A stretch of 64,000 nt of DNA from an uncultured Pseudanabaenaceae cyanobacterium. GTDB taxonomy: Bacteria > Cyanobacteriota > Cyanobacteriia > Pseudanabaenales > Pseudanabaenaceae. Location of the stretch: the NCBI GenBank assembly GCA_937927915.1, contig CALGKB010000002.1, positions 1-64,000 on the forward strand, written 5' to 3'. The position numbers and the translations under genes were made by a program. The stretch's first letter is position 1. Each line of letters begins with the position of its first letter. Of the stretch, positions 43,267 through 51,804 are shown one piece after another. Under the pieces are notes generated by a model. That model did no database searches, was not told the origin of the DNA, and worked only from the letters and a program-made list of their open reading frames with translations.

Positions 43267-45072
43267 ATGCGTCTGTCTCAAATGCTGTGGGTGACTTTGC
43301 GGGAAGACCCTGCCGATGCGGAACTCCCTAGCCACAAGTTGTTGGTGCGGGCGGGTTACATTCGCCGTATTGCCAATGGCATCTATGCCTATCTGCCCCT
43401 CATGTGGCGAGTGCTCCAGAAAATCAGCAATATCGTGCGGGAGGAGATGAACCGATCGGGGGCGATGGAGTGTTTACTACCGCAGTTACAGCCGGCAGAG
43501 CTATGGCAGGCATCGGGGCGCTGGGACACCTACACCAAGGCGGAAGGGATTATGTTCTATCTCAGCGATCGGGCAGACCGCCAGCTGGGTTTAGGACCAA
43601 CCCACGAGGAAGTGATTACCGCTATCGCTAAGGACATGATCCGCTCCTACCGCCAGTTACCCCTACATCTCTATCAGATTCAGACGAAGTTCCGTGACGA
43701 GATTCGTCCCCGTTTTGGCTTGCTGCGGGGCAGAGAATTCATAATGAAGGATGGCTACTCCTTCCATACCAACGAGGCTAGCCTGCGGGAGACCTACCAG
43801 GAGATGTACAACTGCTACAGCCGTATCCTCAAGCGCTGCGGGTTAGACTTTCGGGCTGTGGAGGCAGATTCGGGAGCGATCGGGGGGTCAGGCTCCCAGG
43901 AGTTTATGATTTTGGCAGAGGCAGGGGAAGACCAAGTCCTATACACCGAGGATGGATTGTATGCCGCCAACGTGGAAAAAGCAGTATCTTTGCCCCCTGA
44001 GCCTGTGGCGAGTTCACCCACAGAATTCCGCAAGGTATCAGCACCCAATACAGCCACGATCGAGACTATGGCAGCCTTTCTGCAGGTGCACCCCACACAA
44101 ATCGTCAAACAGGTTGTCTACCAGGCTGTCTTGGACAACGGCAAAACCCTATTGATCTTAGTCAGCATTCGCGGCGATCAAACAGTCAATGAGGTGAAAC
44201 TGGCAAACGAAGTGACCAAACGCGCTCCCCACTACGGCGCAAAAACTCTCCTTGCCTTGAAAGTCTCGGACGGAGAAGCCCAAAAACAATGGCAGAGGCG
44301 ACCCCTCCCCGCTGGCTACATTGCCCCCGATCTCAGTGACGACTACATTGACAACTGCCCTGACGTCATCCCCCAATTTCTGCGCCTTGCCGATCGGACA
44401 GTAGTTGACCTCAAACACTTTGCCACTGGCAGCAATGAGATGGATTTCCATGTAGTGGGAGCTAATTGGGGAGAACATTTTCCCCTGCCAGAGGTAGTAG
44501 ATATTCGCTTAGCCCAGGCAGGCGATCGGGCAGTACATGACCCCAGCCAAAGCCTCATAGCAGCAAGGGGAATTGAAGTGGGGCATATCTTTCAGTTGGG
44601 CACCAAATACTCCCAGGCGATGGGAGCAACATTTACGGATGAAAAGGGGGAAGAGATACCCCTCGTAATGGGCTGCTATGGTTTGGGAGTCTCTCGCCTA
44701 GCCCAGGCAGCAGTGGAACAATCCCACGATCAAAATGGCATCATTTGGCACGTGGCTATCGCTCCCTATCAGGTAATCATTACCGTTCCCAACATCACCA
44801 ATACCGAACAGATGGCGGTGGCAGAAAAACTCTATCAAGCGTTACAGCAGGCGGGAATAGAAGTGTTGTTAGACGATCGGGATGAGCGGGCGGGGGTGAA
44901 ATTCAAAGATGCCGACCTTGTAGGCATTCCCTATCGCATCGTACCAGGTAAGTCCGTTGCCCAGGGGGAAGTAGAAATCTTTACCAGACAGACAGGCAAA
45001 ACAGCCAATGTCGCCATAGAAGGGGTGGTAGCTTGGTTACAGGACGCGATTAGGATAGCCCTAGCCAATTGA
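43267..45072 (+). CDS. proS: prolyl-tRNA synthetase
   Basis: ProS charges tRNA-Pro. The 601-residue protein is the bacterial long form. The class II catalytic core has motif 2 ([20 protein letters not shown]) and [12 protein letters not shown]. An inserted editing domain follows (about residues 240-390; [20 protein letters not shown]), then motif 3 ([11 protein letters not shown]) and the anticodon-binding domain ([20 protein letters not shown]). The ATG at 43267 gives the expected MRLSQMLW start. Confidence 0.95.
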   Translation: MRLSQMLWVTLREDPADAELPSHKLLVRAGYIRRIANGIYAYLPLMWRVLQKISNIVREEMNRSGAMECLLPQLQPAELWQASGRWDTYTKAEGIMFYLSDRADRQLGLGPTHEEVITAIAKDMIRSYRQLPLHLYQIQTKFRDEIRPRFGLLRGREFIMKDGYSFHTNEASLRETYQEMYNCYSRILKRCGLDFRAVEADSGAIGGSGSQEFMILAEAGEDQVLYTEDGLYAANVEKAVSLPPEPVASSPTEFRKVSAPNTATIETMAAFLQVHPTQIVKQVVYQAVLDNGKTLLILVSIRGDQTVNEVKLANEVTKRAPHYGAKTLLALKVSDGEAQKQWQRRPLPAGYIAPDLSDDYIDNCPDVIPQFLRLADRTVVDLKHFATGSNEMDFHVVGANWGEHFPLPEVVDIRLAQAGDRAVHDPSQSLIAARGIEVGHIFQLGTKYSQAMGATFTDEKGEEIPLVMGCYGLGVSRLAQAAVEQSHDQNGIIWHVAIAPYQVIITVPNITNTEQMAVAEKLYQALQQAGIEVLLDDRDERAGVKFKDADLVGIPYRIVPGKSVAQGEVEIFTRQTGKTANVAIEGVVAWLQDAIRIALAN

Positions 45073-45115
45073 CCCCCTGTGGTATAGAATCATATTGGTA
45101 AGCGGAGGAGCTTTT

Positions 45116-46837
45116 ATGACCTGCAGGCGTCCCCTGCTAGGGTTGTCCTTACTAACTGTGCTGCTCTGGGGCTGCAATCCCGGTGGCTCCCTCAACCCCA
45201 GTAGTCCAGGCGGTGGTGCCCAGCCAGACATCGAAATCAGACTTCTCTTTGGTAGCGCCCTCAAGGAATTCTGTAACGAAGCACAGCAGCAACTACGACA
45301 GCAACCCCTCAAACTAGACAACGGCAAAACGATCGGGATTGTCTGCGATGCCAGAGGCTCAGGGGACGTGGTGAACGAGGTGGTAGCCCTGGCAACCCAA
45401 CTGAAACAGGGGAGTATCAATCCCGCTGACCCTCGTTTTCCCACCCTCATTTCCACGGATGGGGAAATCTACCTCTCCCAGCTTGCTTACCAGATCAACA
45501 AACTCTTTCCTGGGCAAAACTATATCCCTGCTGTCACCGAAGCCCCTCTCCTGGTCAGCTCCCCCATGGTGTTGATGGTACCAGAGAATCTTGCCGCCCC
45601 TATTGCCAAAATTGCGGATGCTCCCTACCGTGCCCTTGTCAACGCCCAAACTTTCCGCGACCTTGACTCCACTGCTCCCCCCCAACCCATTCACTTTGTC
45701 CACACTGCCCCTACCCGATCGAACTCCGGGCTACAAACCCTGGTCACCCAATTCGTGGAGGTGTCGGGGAAGCGCCCCGAACAGTTGACCGTAGATGATG
45801 TCAAAAAATATCAGAATCAAGTCGCCAAAATTCAAAGCAAAGTCACCCGCTACGGTACTTCCACAAGTGCCCTAGCTAGGGCAATGGCAACCAATGGTCC
45901 CTTCTGGGCAGCCCTAGGGTCAGTGTATGAATCCTCTGTGATTGAGGCGAACGAGATCGTCCCTCCTGGGGAACCGAAATTCAAAGCCATCTATCCCCGT
46001 GCCACCTACAGTTCCAATATGCGGCTAATTCTGCCGAGCGCGCCCTGGGTGAGTGAGGAAGAACGGCAAGCAGCAGAAAAGGTAATTGAGTTTTTACGAT
46101 CGACTCCCCTGCAGGAACTAGCTGCCCAAAAAGGTTTGCGTCCTGGGGTGCCGGGGGTGAGCCTAGGGGTGAAATTTACACCCGCCAATGGGGTAGAGAC
46201 GAATCCCAGCTATGACTCCCTGCGATCGCCCCGTCCCGAGGTTGTGGATGCCATGCTCAAGGCGTGGGTAGAAGCGGTGAAGAAGCCCTCTGTGGTGGTG
46301 GCAGTGGTTGACTCCTCTGGTTCCATGTCAGGCAACAAGATGCCCAGTGTGAAAAGGGCACTGCAGAGCTACATCAATTCCCTTTCCCCCAAGGACAAAC
46401 TGGCGCTGATTGACTTTGACTCCGAAGTGCGCCCCCCAGTGGTCATTGAAGGGACAGCAGCGGGTAAAGCGAAGGGAATAGAATTTATCAACACTATGGA
46501 GGTGGATGGGGGGACAAAACTTTACGATGCCACCTTGGCGGGACTACAGTGGTTGCGGCAAAACCGTCGCCCCGATGCCATCAATGCCATAATTGTGATG
46601 ACAGACGGTGAAGATAACGGCTCTAAAATCACCCTAGAGGGCTTGATGAGGGAAATTCAGAAAAATGGGTTTACCACAGATGACCGTATTTCCCTCTTTA
46701 CAGTTGGTTTTGGCAACGAAGGGGACTTTAACCCCGATGTCCTCAAGCGTATTGCTAAGGTTAACAACGGTTACTATTCCAAGGGGGACGCCCAAACGAT
46801 CAATCAAGTCATGGAGAACCTACAGACGGAGTTCTGA
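45116..46837 (+). CDS. VWA-domain lipoprotein with solute-binding-like N-terminus
   Basis: The 573-residue protein starts at ATG 45116 behind a GGAGGAG. It has a lipoprotein signal with lipobox LLWGC (Cys20). Residues about 40-370 resemble an extracellular solute-binding protein (substrate-binding fold). The C-terminal ~190 residues are a von Willebrand A domain with an intact metal site: DSSGSMSGNK, the Thr of DGGTKLYDAT and VMTDGED. This fusion occurs in other cyanobacteria, where its ligand is unknown. The next gene follows after three bases and is a likely partner. Confidence 0.82.
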   Translation: MTCRRPLLGLSLLTVLLWGCNPGGSLNPSSPGGGAQPDIEIRLLFGSALKEFCNEAQQQLRQQPLKLDNGKTIGIVCDARGSGDVVNEVVALATQLKQGSINPADPRFPTLISTDGEIYLSQLAYQINKLFPGQNYIPAVTEAPLLVSSPMVLMVPENLAAPIAKIADAPYRALVNAQTFRDLDSTAPPQPIHFVHTAPTRSNSGLQTLVTQFVEVSGKRPEQLTVDDVKKYQNQVAKIQSKVTRYGTSTSALARAMATNGPFWAALGSVYESSVIEANEIVPPGEPKFKAIYPRATYSSNMRLILPSAPWVSEEERQAAEKVIEFLRSTPLQELAAQKGLRPGVPGVSLGVKFTPANGVETNPSYDSLRSPRPEVVDAMLKAWVEAVKKPSVVVAVVDSSGSMSGNKMPSVKRALQSYINSLSPKDKLALIDFDSEVRPPVVIEGTAAGKAKGIEFINTMEVDGGTKLYDATLAGLQWLRQNRRPDAINAIIVMTDGEDNGSKITLEGLMREIQKNGFTTDDRISLFTVGFGNEGDFNPDVLKRIAKVNNGYYSKGDAQTINQVMENLQTEF

Positions 46838-46840
46838 CCT

Positions 46841-47569
46841 ATGCGGTGGAAGTTGGCTAATCCCCTAGAGTATCCCCTGGCGGTGTTGGTGGCGGGCATT
46901 CTGCTAGTTCTGGGGGGGAGATTCGGACGGGTGCCACCCTGGGTGATGATACCGATCGCGGCAGTGGTAGCTACAGGGGGAGCAGGTTTCCTCAAGGCGA
47001 GGGAGCCAGAGAAGTTAAATTTGGGAGACCCCAAACTAGAGGAAGAAGTGCTGACAATCAAACGATCGGCATTGCATCTTCTGCAGCGGGCAGAGGCTTT
47101 ACGGCGGGAAGCGGCTACTATGCTGACGGAGCCGGACCAAATTGAGCTACTGGTAGCAATCCAGGCAGCCTGCGATCGGGTGATGGAACTGCCCTACAAG
47201 ATTGATGAAATTGCGCGGCGGCTGGGCAGAAACGAAGTCATGTTATCGGTGGCAGAGATCGAGGCACAATTGCGCCAGGTCATAGCAAAACAAAACACCG
47301 TCACATCGGAGGCAGGGCGGCTGAAATTAGCCAACCTCGAAAGGACACTCCGCCACAACCTAGAACTAGCCAGAGAAGGGCAGGATTCCCGCCAAATTCA
47401 AATTGCCAACCTCATGGAATGGGTGACGGAATCGGCAGGGCTACTGCAAAGAATGCAAAACAAAATTCGCACGATCGGCAGCCCGGGCAGGGCAGAACTA
47501 CTAGAATTAAAGGAACTCAGTGAGCAACTAAATTCCTGTCAGGAAAATGTAACTACGTTAATCAACTAA
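46841..47569 (+). CDS. membrane-anchored coiled-coil protein next to the VWA lipoprotein
   Basis: The 242-residue protein has two N-terminal membrane helices (about 13-28 and 33-50), then a long charged helical region (55-240) with coiled-coil character. Examples are SALHLLQRAEALRREAATML and LANLERTLRHNLELAREGQD. It starts three bases after the VWA lipoprotein stop, so the two are co-transcribed and may work together at the membrane. No family was recognised. The 3' end overlaps pebA on the opposite strand by four bases. Confidence 0.7.
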   Translation: MRWKLANPLEYPLAVLVAGILLVLGGRFGRVPPWVMIPIAAVVATGGAGFLKAREPEKLNLGDPKLEEEVLTIKRSALHLLQRAEALRREAATMLTEPDQIELLVAIQAACDRVMELPYKIDEIARRLGRNEVMLSVAEIEAQLRQVIAKQNTVTSEAGRLKLANLERTLRHNLELAREGQDSRQIQIANLMEWVTESAGLLQRMQNKIRTIGSPGRAELLELKELSEQLNSCQENVTTLIN

Positions 47570-48282
47570 GAGGAGACAGACAGCACTTTGGCATCCTCAA
47601 ACAGAAATTCGTAGAGGAATCTCTCCGCCCATTCATGCCCAAAATAACTGCTAAATAGACCAGAGGCAGGGTCCCGATCGGCACTATACTGGTCATAATC
47701 TTGTTGTGCTCGCCTCACAACAGCGGGGTCAGCTACTGGTTCCGCCCGATCAACCAATTCCCAATATAGGGCTAAATAGTCCTGGAAGGCTTGGAATACC
47801 CTAGTTTGCACCGTGGCGCGATCAGTTTTAGCAAACAACAAATACTTGGAAAAATACTGATTGGCATCGTAGAATTTCATCTCTAAATTTTGGCACAGAT
47901 CGGGATAGCGATCGTGGAGAGTTTTGAGGGGGGAGATATATTTTTCCAGGTATTCCGGTGTTTGGAACAGGGGTTGGAAATCCATGACAATTAAATTTTT
48001 TACCTGCCCAAAGGAGAGGAAATCAATACCCAGCAGAGGCAGGTCATAGCGATAGTGGGGGTAGATAACACTGTTAAAAATTTGGGCGCTTGCCCCCGCA
48101 TCAATGTAGGTATAGCGAATTTTGCGCAACTGGTCACACTCGTAGCACCAACTTTTAATTGTGGCAGGATGGCGACCCCGATCGCTCCTTTTTTCTGCCA
48201 AACCAGGGGGAATAGGGCGCGGGCGCAACTGGAAACGACTAAATAAAGAGGTCTCTAAAAACGCTAAAAAAGGCTGGTACAT
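47566..48282 (-). CDS. pebA: 15,16-dihydrobiliverdin:ferredoxin oxidoreductase
   Basis: PebA makes the first two-electron reduction of biliverdin to 15,16-dihydrobiliverdin on the way to phycoerythrobilin. The 238-residue protein belongs to the ferredoxin-dependent bilin reductases: YTYIDAGASAQIFNSVIYPH, LLGIDFLSFGQVKNLIVMDF and the C-terminal YSADRDPASGLFSSYFGHEW. The DRDPA and FLYEFLF end segments are closer to PebA than to PebB or PcyA. No pebB lies beside it. It supplies the chromophore for the cpe operon products. Confidence 0.85.
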   Translation of the reverse strand: MYQPFLAFLETSLFSRFQLRPRPIPPGLAEKRSDRGRHPATIKSWCYECDQLRKIRYTYIDAGASAQIFNSVIYPHYRYDLPLLGIDFLSFGQVKNLIVMDFQPLFQTPEYLEKYISPLKTLHDRYPDLCQNLEMKFYDANQYFSKYLLFAKTDRATVQTRVFQAFQDYLALYWELVDRAEPVADPAVVRRAQQDYDQYSADRDPASGLFSSYFGHEWAERFLYEFLFEDAKVLSVSS

Positions 48283-48356
48283 AGTAAAACCATTTGCTAT
48301 CTAGTCCAGCTTAAGGGATGTCAGCCCCCTGTAGAAGAATTATTAAGATTCCTTAA

Positions 48357-48430
48357 CGTCTCTGGCAGGGCTCGAACCTGCAACCGTTCGCTTAGAAGGC
48401 GAATGCTCTATCCAATTGAGCTACAGAGAC
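48357..48430 (-). tRNA. tRNA-Arg (TCT)
   Basis: On the minus strand the acceptor GTCTCTG pairs fully with CAGAGAC. The D arm is GCTC/GAGC, and the anticodon stem TTCGC/GCGAA encloses CTTCTAA with TCT. The T arm is GCAGG/CCTGC around TTCGAGC. No CCA is encoded. Confidence 0.93.
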
Positions 48431-48521
48431 TAGTTGTCCACACAAAATTTCATCATAACCGAGATGGGGAGAAATTGCACAAAAAATGTTAGAATGCCCC
48501 CTACACCCTCCATGTCCCACT

Positions 48522-50276
48522 ATGACTAAGCTGAAGCAGTTTCGTCGCGCCAAGATCGTTGCTACCCTCGGTCCTGCCACCAGTAGCCCGGAGATGATCC
48601 GCAAATTGATCGAAGCGGGAGCCACTACCCTCCGCCTCAATTTCTCCCACGGTACCCACGCTGACCACCACCGCAACATCTGCAACATCCGTCAAATTTC
48701 TACGGAGCTAAACCAACCGGTGGGCATTCTGCAAGACCTGCAAGGTCCCAAGATTCGTCTGGGCAAGTTCTCCCATGGCGCAGTGCAGTTGCAGCGGGGC
48801 GATCGTTTTATCCTCACTAGTCGTCCGTGCGAGTGTACGCAGGAAATTGGTTATGTCTCCTACGACAAACTGGTGGAAGATGTGCCAGAGGGAGCCACCA
48901 TTTTACTGGATGACGGCAGGGTGGAGCTGGTAGTGGAAAAGGTCAACCGCGCGGAAGACGCCTTGGAGTGCCGTGTTGTCATTCCCGGTGTTTTGTCTAG
49001 CAACAAGGGTGTGAATTTCCCCAATGTGCATCTGTCGGTCAAGGCAATGACAGAGAAGGACAAAGAAGACCTCAAATTTGGTCTATCGGAGGGGGTGGAC
49101 TGGGTAGCCTTGAGTTTTGTCTGCTATCGGGAAGACATTTTAGAGTTGAAGGAATTGATCGCCCAGTCGGGCAGAAATGTGGGGGTGATTGCCAAGATTG
49201 AAAAACACGAAGCTGTCGCCAACATGGAAGAGATTTTATCTGTCTGTGACGGTGTGATGGTGGCTAGGGGGGACTTGGGGGTAGAAATTCCCGCCGAAGA
49301 TGTCCCGATCGTGCAGAAAAAGCTCATTCAAACTGCCAATCGTTTGGGCATTCCTGTCATCACGGCTACGCAAATGTTAGATAGCATGGTCAACAATCCC
49401 CGTCCTACCCGTGCCGAAATTTCTGATGTCGCCAATGCCATTTTGGATGGTACAGATGCGGTCATGCTGTCCAATGAAACAGCGGTGGGGAAATACCCCA
49501 TTGAGGCTGTGGAAACGATGGCGAGAATTGCCATGCGCATCGAACAGGAATACAAATATAGCCGCAATTTTGCCCCCAGTCGTTCCATTCCCAATGCCAT
49601 CAGTCAAGCGGTAGGAAAGATTGCCGAACAACTGAACGCCAGTGCCATTATCACTTTGACAAAGACGGGCGCAACGGCACGCAATGTCTCCAAATTCCGT
49701 CATTCTACCCCCATTTTGGCAGTCACTTCTTCCGTTGGTGTAGCACGGCAATTGCAGTTGGTGTGGGGGGTACAGCCCTTGACGCTGTTAGATTTACCCT
49801 CTGCCAAGCAAAATTTTGAAGCCGCCATCAACCTTGCCCAGGAACACAACCTGGTGGCACCGGGGGACATTGTGGTCATGACAGCGGGCACAGTACAGGG
49901 GGTAGCAGGTTCTACGGATTTGATCAAGGTGGAATGCGTGTCAGCGGAAGTGGGTAAGGGCTTGGCGATCGGGCAAGGTTTAGTCACCGGCAGAGCTAGG
50001 GTTGCCAAACATTTCTTAGATGTGAAAGATTTCCATCCGGGGGAAATTTTAGTTGTTTCCCAAACAAACGCTGATTTTGTGGAGATCATGCGCAAGGCGG
50101 CTGCCGTTGTAACAGAAGAAGACAGTCTCGATTCCCACGCTGTCATCATTGGCAGAAAATTGAATGTCCCCCTTTTGATTGGTGTGAAAGAAGCCACAAA
50201 ACAAATCCGCGACGGTGACCCTGTGACCGTCAATTTCGATCGGGGTAAGGTTTACGCGGGCTTACGTGCGGACTAG
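48522..50276 (+). CDS. pyk: pyruvate kinase with C-terminal PEP-utiliser domain
   Basis: Pyruvate kinase converts PEP and ADP to pyruvate and ATP. The first ~470 residues are the standard enzyme: KIVATLGPATSSPEMIRKLI, LRLNFSHG, GVNFPNVHLS, the signature IAKIEKHEAVANMEEIL and GDLGVEIPAE. The last ~100 residues form a PEP-utiliser mobile-type domain with SHAVIIGRKLNVPLLIGV, which retains the SHA motif. Such an extension occurs in cyanobacterial and some Bacillus enzymes. The ATG at 48522 is chosen over a frame opening at 48486. The end overlaps rlmD by 15 bases. Confidence 0.95.
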   Translation: MTKLKQFRRAKIVATLGPATSSPEMIRKLIEAGATTLRLNFSHGTHADHHRNICNIRQISTELNQPVGILQDLQGPKIRLGKFSHGAVQLQRGDRFILTSRPCECTQEIGYVSYDKLVEDVPEGATILLDDGRVELVVEKVNRAEDALECRVVIPGVLSSNKGVNFPNVHLSVKAMTEKDKEDLKFGLSEGVDWVALSFVCYREDILELKELIAQSGRNVGVIAKIEKHEAVANMEEILSVCDGVMVARGDLGVEIPAEDVPIVQKKLIQTANRLGIPVITATQMLDSMVNNPRPTRAEISDVANAILDGTDAVMLSNETAVGKYPIEAVETMARIAMRIEQEYKYSRNFAPSRSIPNAISQAVGKIAEQLNASAIITLTKTGATARNVSKFRHSTPILAVTSSVGVARQLQLVWGVQPLTLLDLPSAKQNFEAAINLAQEHNLVAPGDIVVMTAGTVQGVAGSTDLIKVECVSAEVGKGLAIGQGLVTGRARVAKHFLDVKDFHPGEILVVSQTNADFVEIMRKAAAVVTEEDSLDSHAVIIGRKLNVPLLIGVKEATKQIRDGDPVTVNFDRGKVYAGLRAD

Positions 50277-51626
50277 CAACACCATTGTCTCTACGTGGGC
50301 AGTCTGGGGAAAGAAATCGATCGGTTGTATCTTTGCTATTTGGTAGCTGCCGTTGCTGCACAGCAACTGTAAATCCCGTGCCAATGTGGCAGGGTTACAA
50401 CTGATATAGATGAGGCGATCGATCGTGCTCTGGCTGATAAATGTAATCACCTCTGGTTCACAGCCTTTGCGGGGGGGATCAAGCAGCAGAATATCAGGGT
50501 TAATTTGCAACTGCGGCAGTACTGTTTCTACCTTACCTGTGAGGAATTGCACCCGATCGCTGAGATTATTGACCACAGCATTCCTTTGTGCCTGCTGTAC
50601 AGCCTGGGGTTGAATTTCAATACCGTAGCACTGGCGGGCATATTGGGCTAAGGGGAGGGTAAAAGTACCGATACCACAATAGGCATCCACAATTATTTCG
50701 GTGCCTTGTAATTGCAGAGTATCTAATAGTATTTCTACTAACTTCTCAGCCTGCTCGGTGTAAATTTGGAAGAAAGTATCCGCAGTCAAATATAACTGCA
50801 AATTACTAAACCTTTCGATGACATAATCTCTGCCTGCCACACAGCGGCATTCCTCACCTAAAATCACATTGTTGGGTTGGTCATTGCGATTCAAAACTAC
50901 CCCCACTACCCCTGGCAATTGTAACCAAGCTTGCCCTAGTTCTGTCACCCCTGGCAAATCCCAAGACTGTGTCACAATCGTAATTAAAATCTCCCCCGTA
51001 TGGCGACCAATGCGAAATCCTAGGTGACGTAAATTGCCCGTATGGGTTGCTTCATTATAGATAGACCAGCCCGATCGGTCTAAGTCCTGTTTTATAGTTT
51101 TCAGCAGCGGATCAAGGCGGGCATCTTGCACAGGACACTGGTTAAGATTGATTACTTTGTGGGTATTACGCTGATAGTAACCAACCTTAATTTTGCCCTC
51201 CTGGTTAGTAGTAATGGGATAGATAACTTTATTGCGATAGTGAAAGGGCTGGGGAGCAGCGATAATATCCTGTAACTTTTCTTTCACTAATTCGGCAGGG
51301 AATTTGCCAATACGCACTAGGGCTTGCCCAACTTGATTTTGTTTTGCCTGTAATTGATAATCATAGGAGGCAAACTGCCACTGACAACCGCCACATTTAT
51401 CGGCGACAATACAGTGGGGACGCACTCGCTGGGGAGAAGGACTAATGATTTCTAATAACTTCCCCTCTGCCCAATTGCGCTTTACTACAATCACTTGTAC
51501 TAACAGTTCATCCCCTGGCACAGCATTGGGAACAAAAATGACAAAACCCCGATCGCGTCCTACGCCACAGCCGTTATCAGCTAAATCAGAGACCGTGAGT
51601 TGAATTTTTTCCCCCGGTTTTACCAT
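50262..51626 (-). CDS. rlmD: 23S rRNA (uracil-5-)-methyltransferase, RlmD/RumA family
   Basis: This enzyme transfers a methyl group to a uracil C5 in 23S rRNA. The 454-residue protein has an N-terminal TRAM domain (about 1-60). An iron-sulfur motif has Cys72, Cys78 and Cys81 (CIVADKCGGC) and a later Cys in NLNQCPVQDA. The SAM-binding domain shows VDAYCGIGTFTLPLA, with DPPRKGCEPEVI and the catalytic Cys in YISCNPATLARDL. RlmD versus a related RlmC/RlmCD specificity cannot be decided from sequence. It converges on pyk. Confidence 0.9.
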   Translation of the reverse strand: MVKPGEKIQLTVSDLADNGCGVGRDRGFVIFVPNAVPGDELLVQVIVVKRNWAEGKLLEIISPSPQRVRPHCIVADKCGGCQWQFASYDYQLQAKQNQVGQALVRIGKFPAELVKEKLQDIIAAPQPFHYRNKVIYPITTNQEGKIKVGYYQRNTHKVINLNQCPVQDARLDPLLKTIKQDLDRSGWSIYNEATHTGNLRHLGFRIGRHTGEILITIVTQSWDLPGVTELGQAWLQLPGVVGVVLNRNDQPNNVILGEECRCVAGRDYVIERFSNLQLYLTADTFFQIYTEQAEKLVEILLDTLQLQGTEIIVDAYCGIGTFTLPLAQYARQCYGIEIQPQAVQQAQRNAVVNNLSDRVQFLTGKVETVLPQLQINPDILLLDPPRKGCEPEVITFISQSTIDRLIYISCNPATLARDLQLLCSNGSYQIAKIQPIDFFPQTAHVETMVLLVRT

Positions 51627-51757
51627 TGATGCCCCACCAAACTGCCGATCGTTTACAGAACCTATCCTAACAGAACCACAGAGTCAGTACCTGCTTACCT
51701 TGGTTAGACTGCCATACTGCTCCCTGGGTTACCCTAAAAATCACAACTAATGTCAGT

Positions 51758-51794
51758 AAAAAGACCACCGATCGGTTTCGTGATCAATGGTCTT
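51758..51794 (-). terminator. rho-independent terminator after the 51805-53721 RTX gene
   Basis: On the minus strand AAGACCATTGATC pairs with GATCGGTGGTCTT (two G-T pairs), and the T run continues after the stem. It starts about ten bases after the RTX gene stop. Confidence 0.7.
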
Positions 51795-51804
51795 GTATTT
51801 CAAG

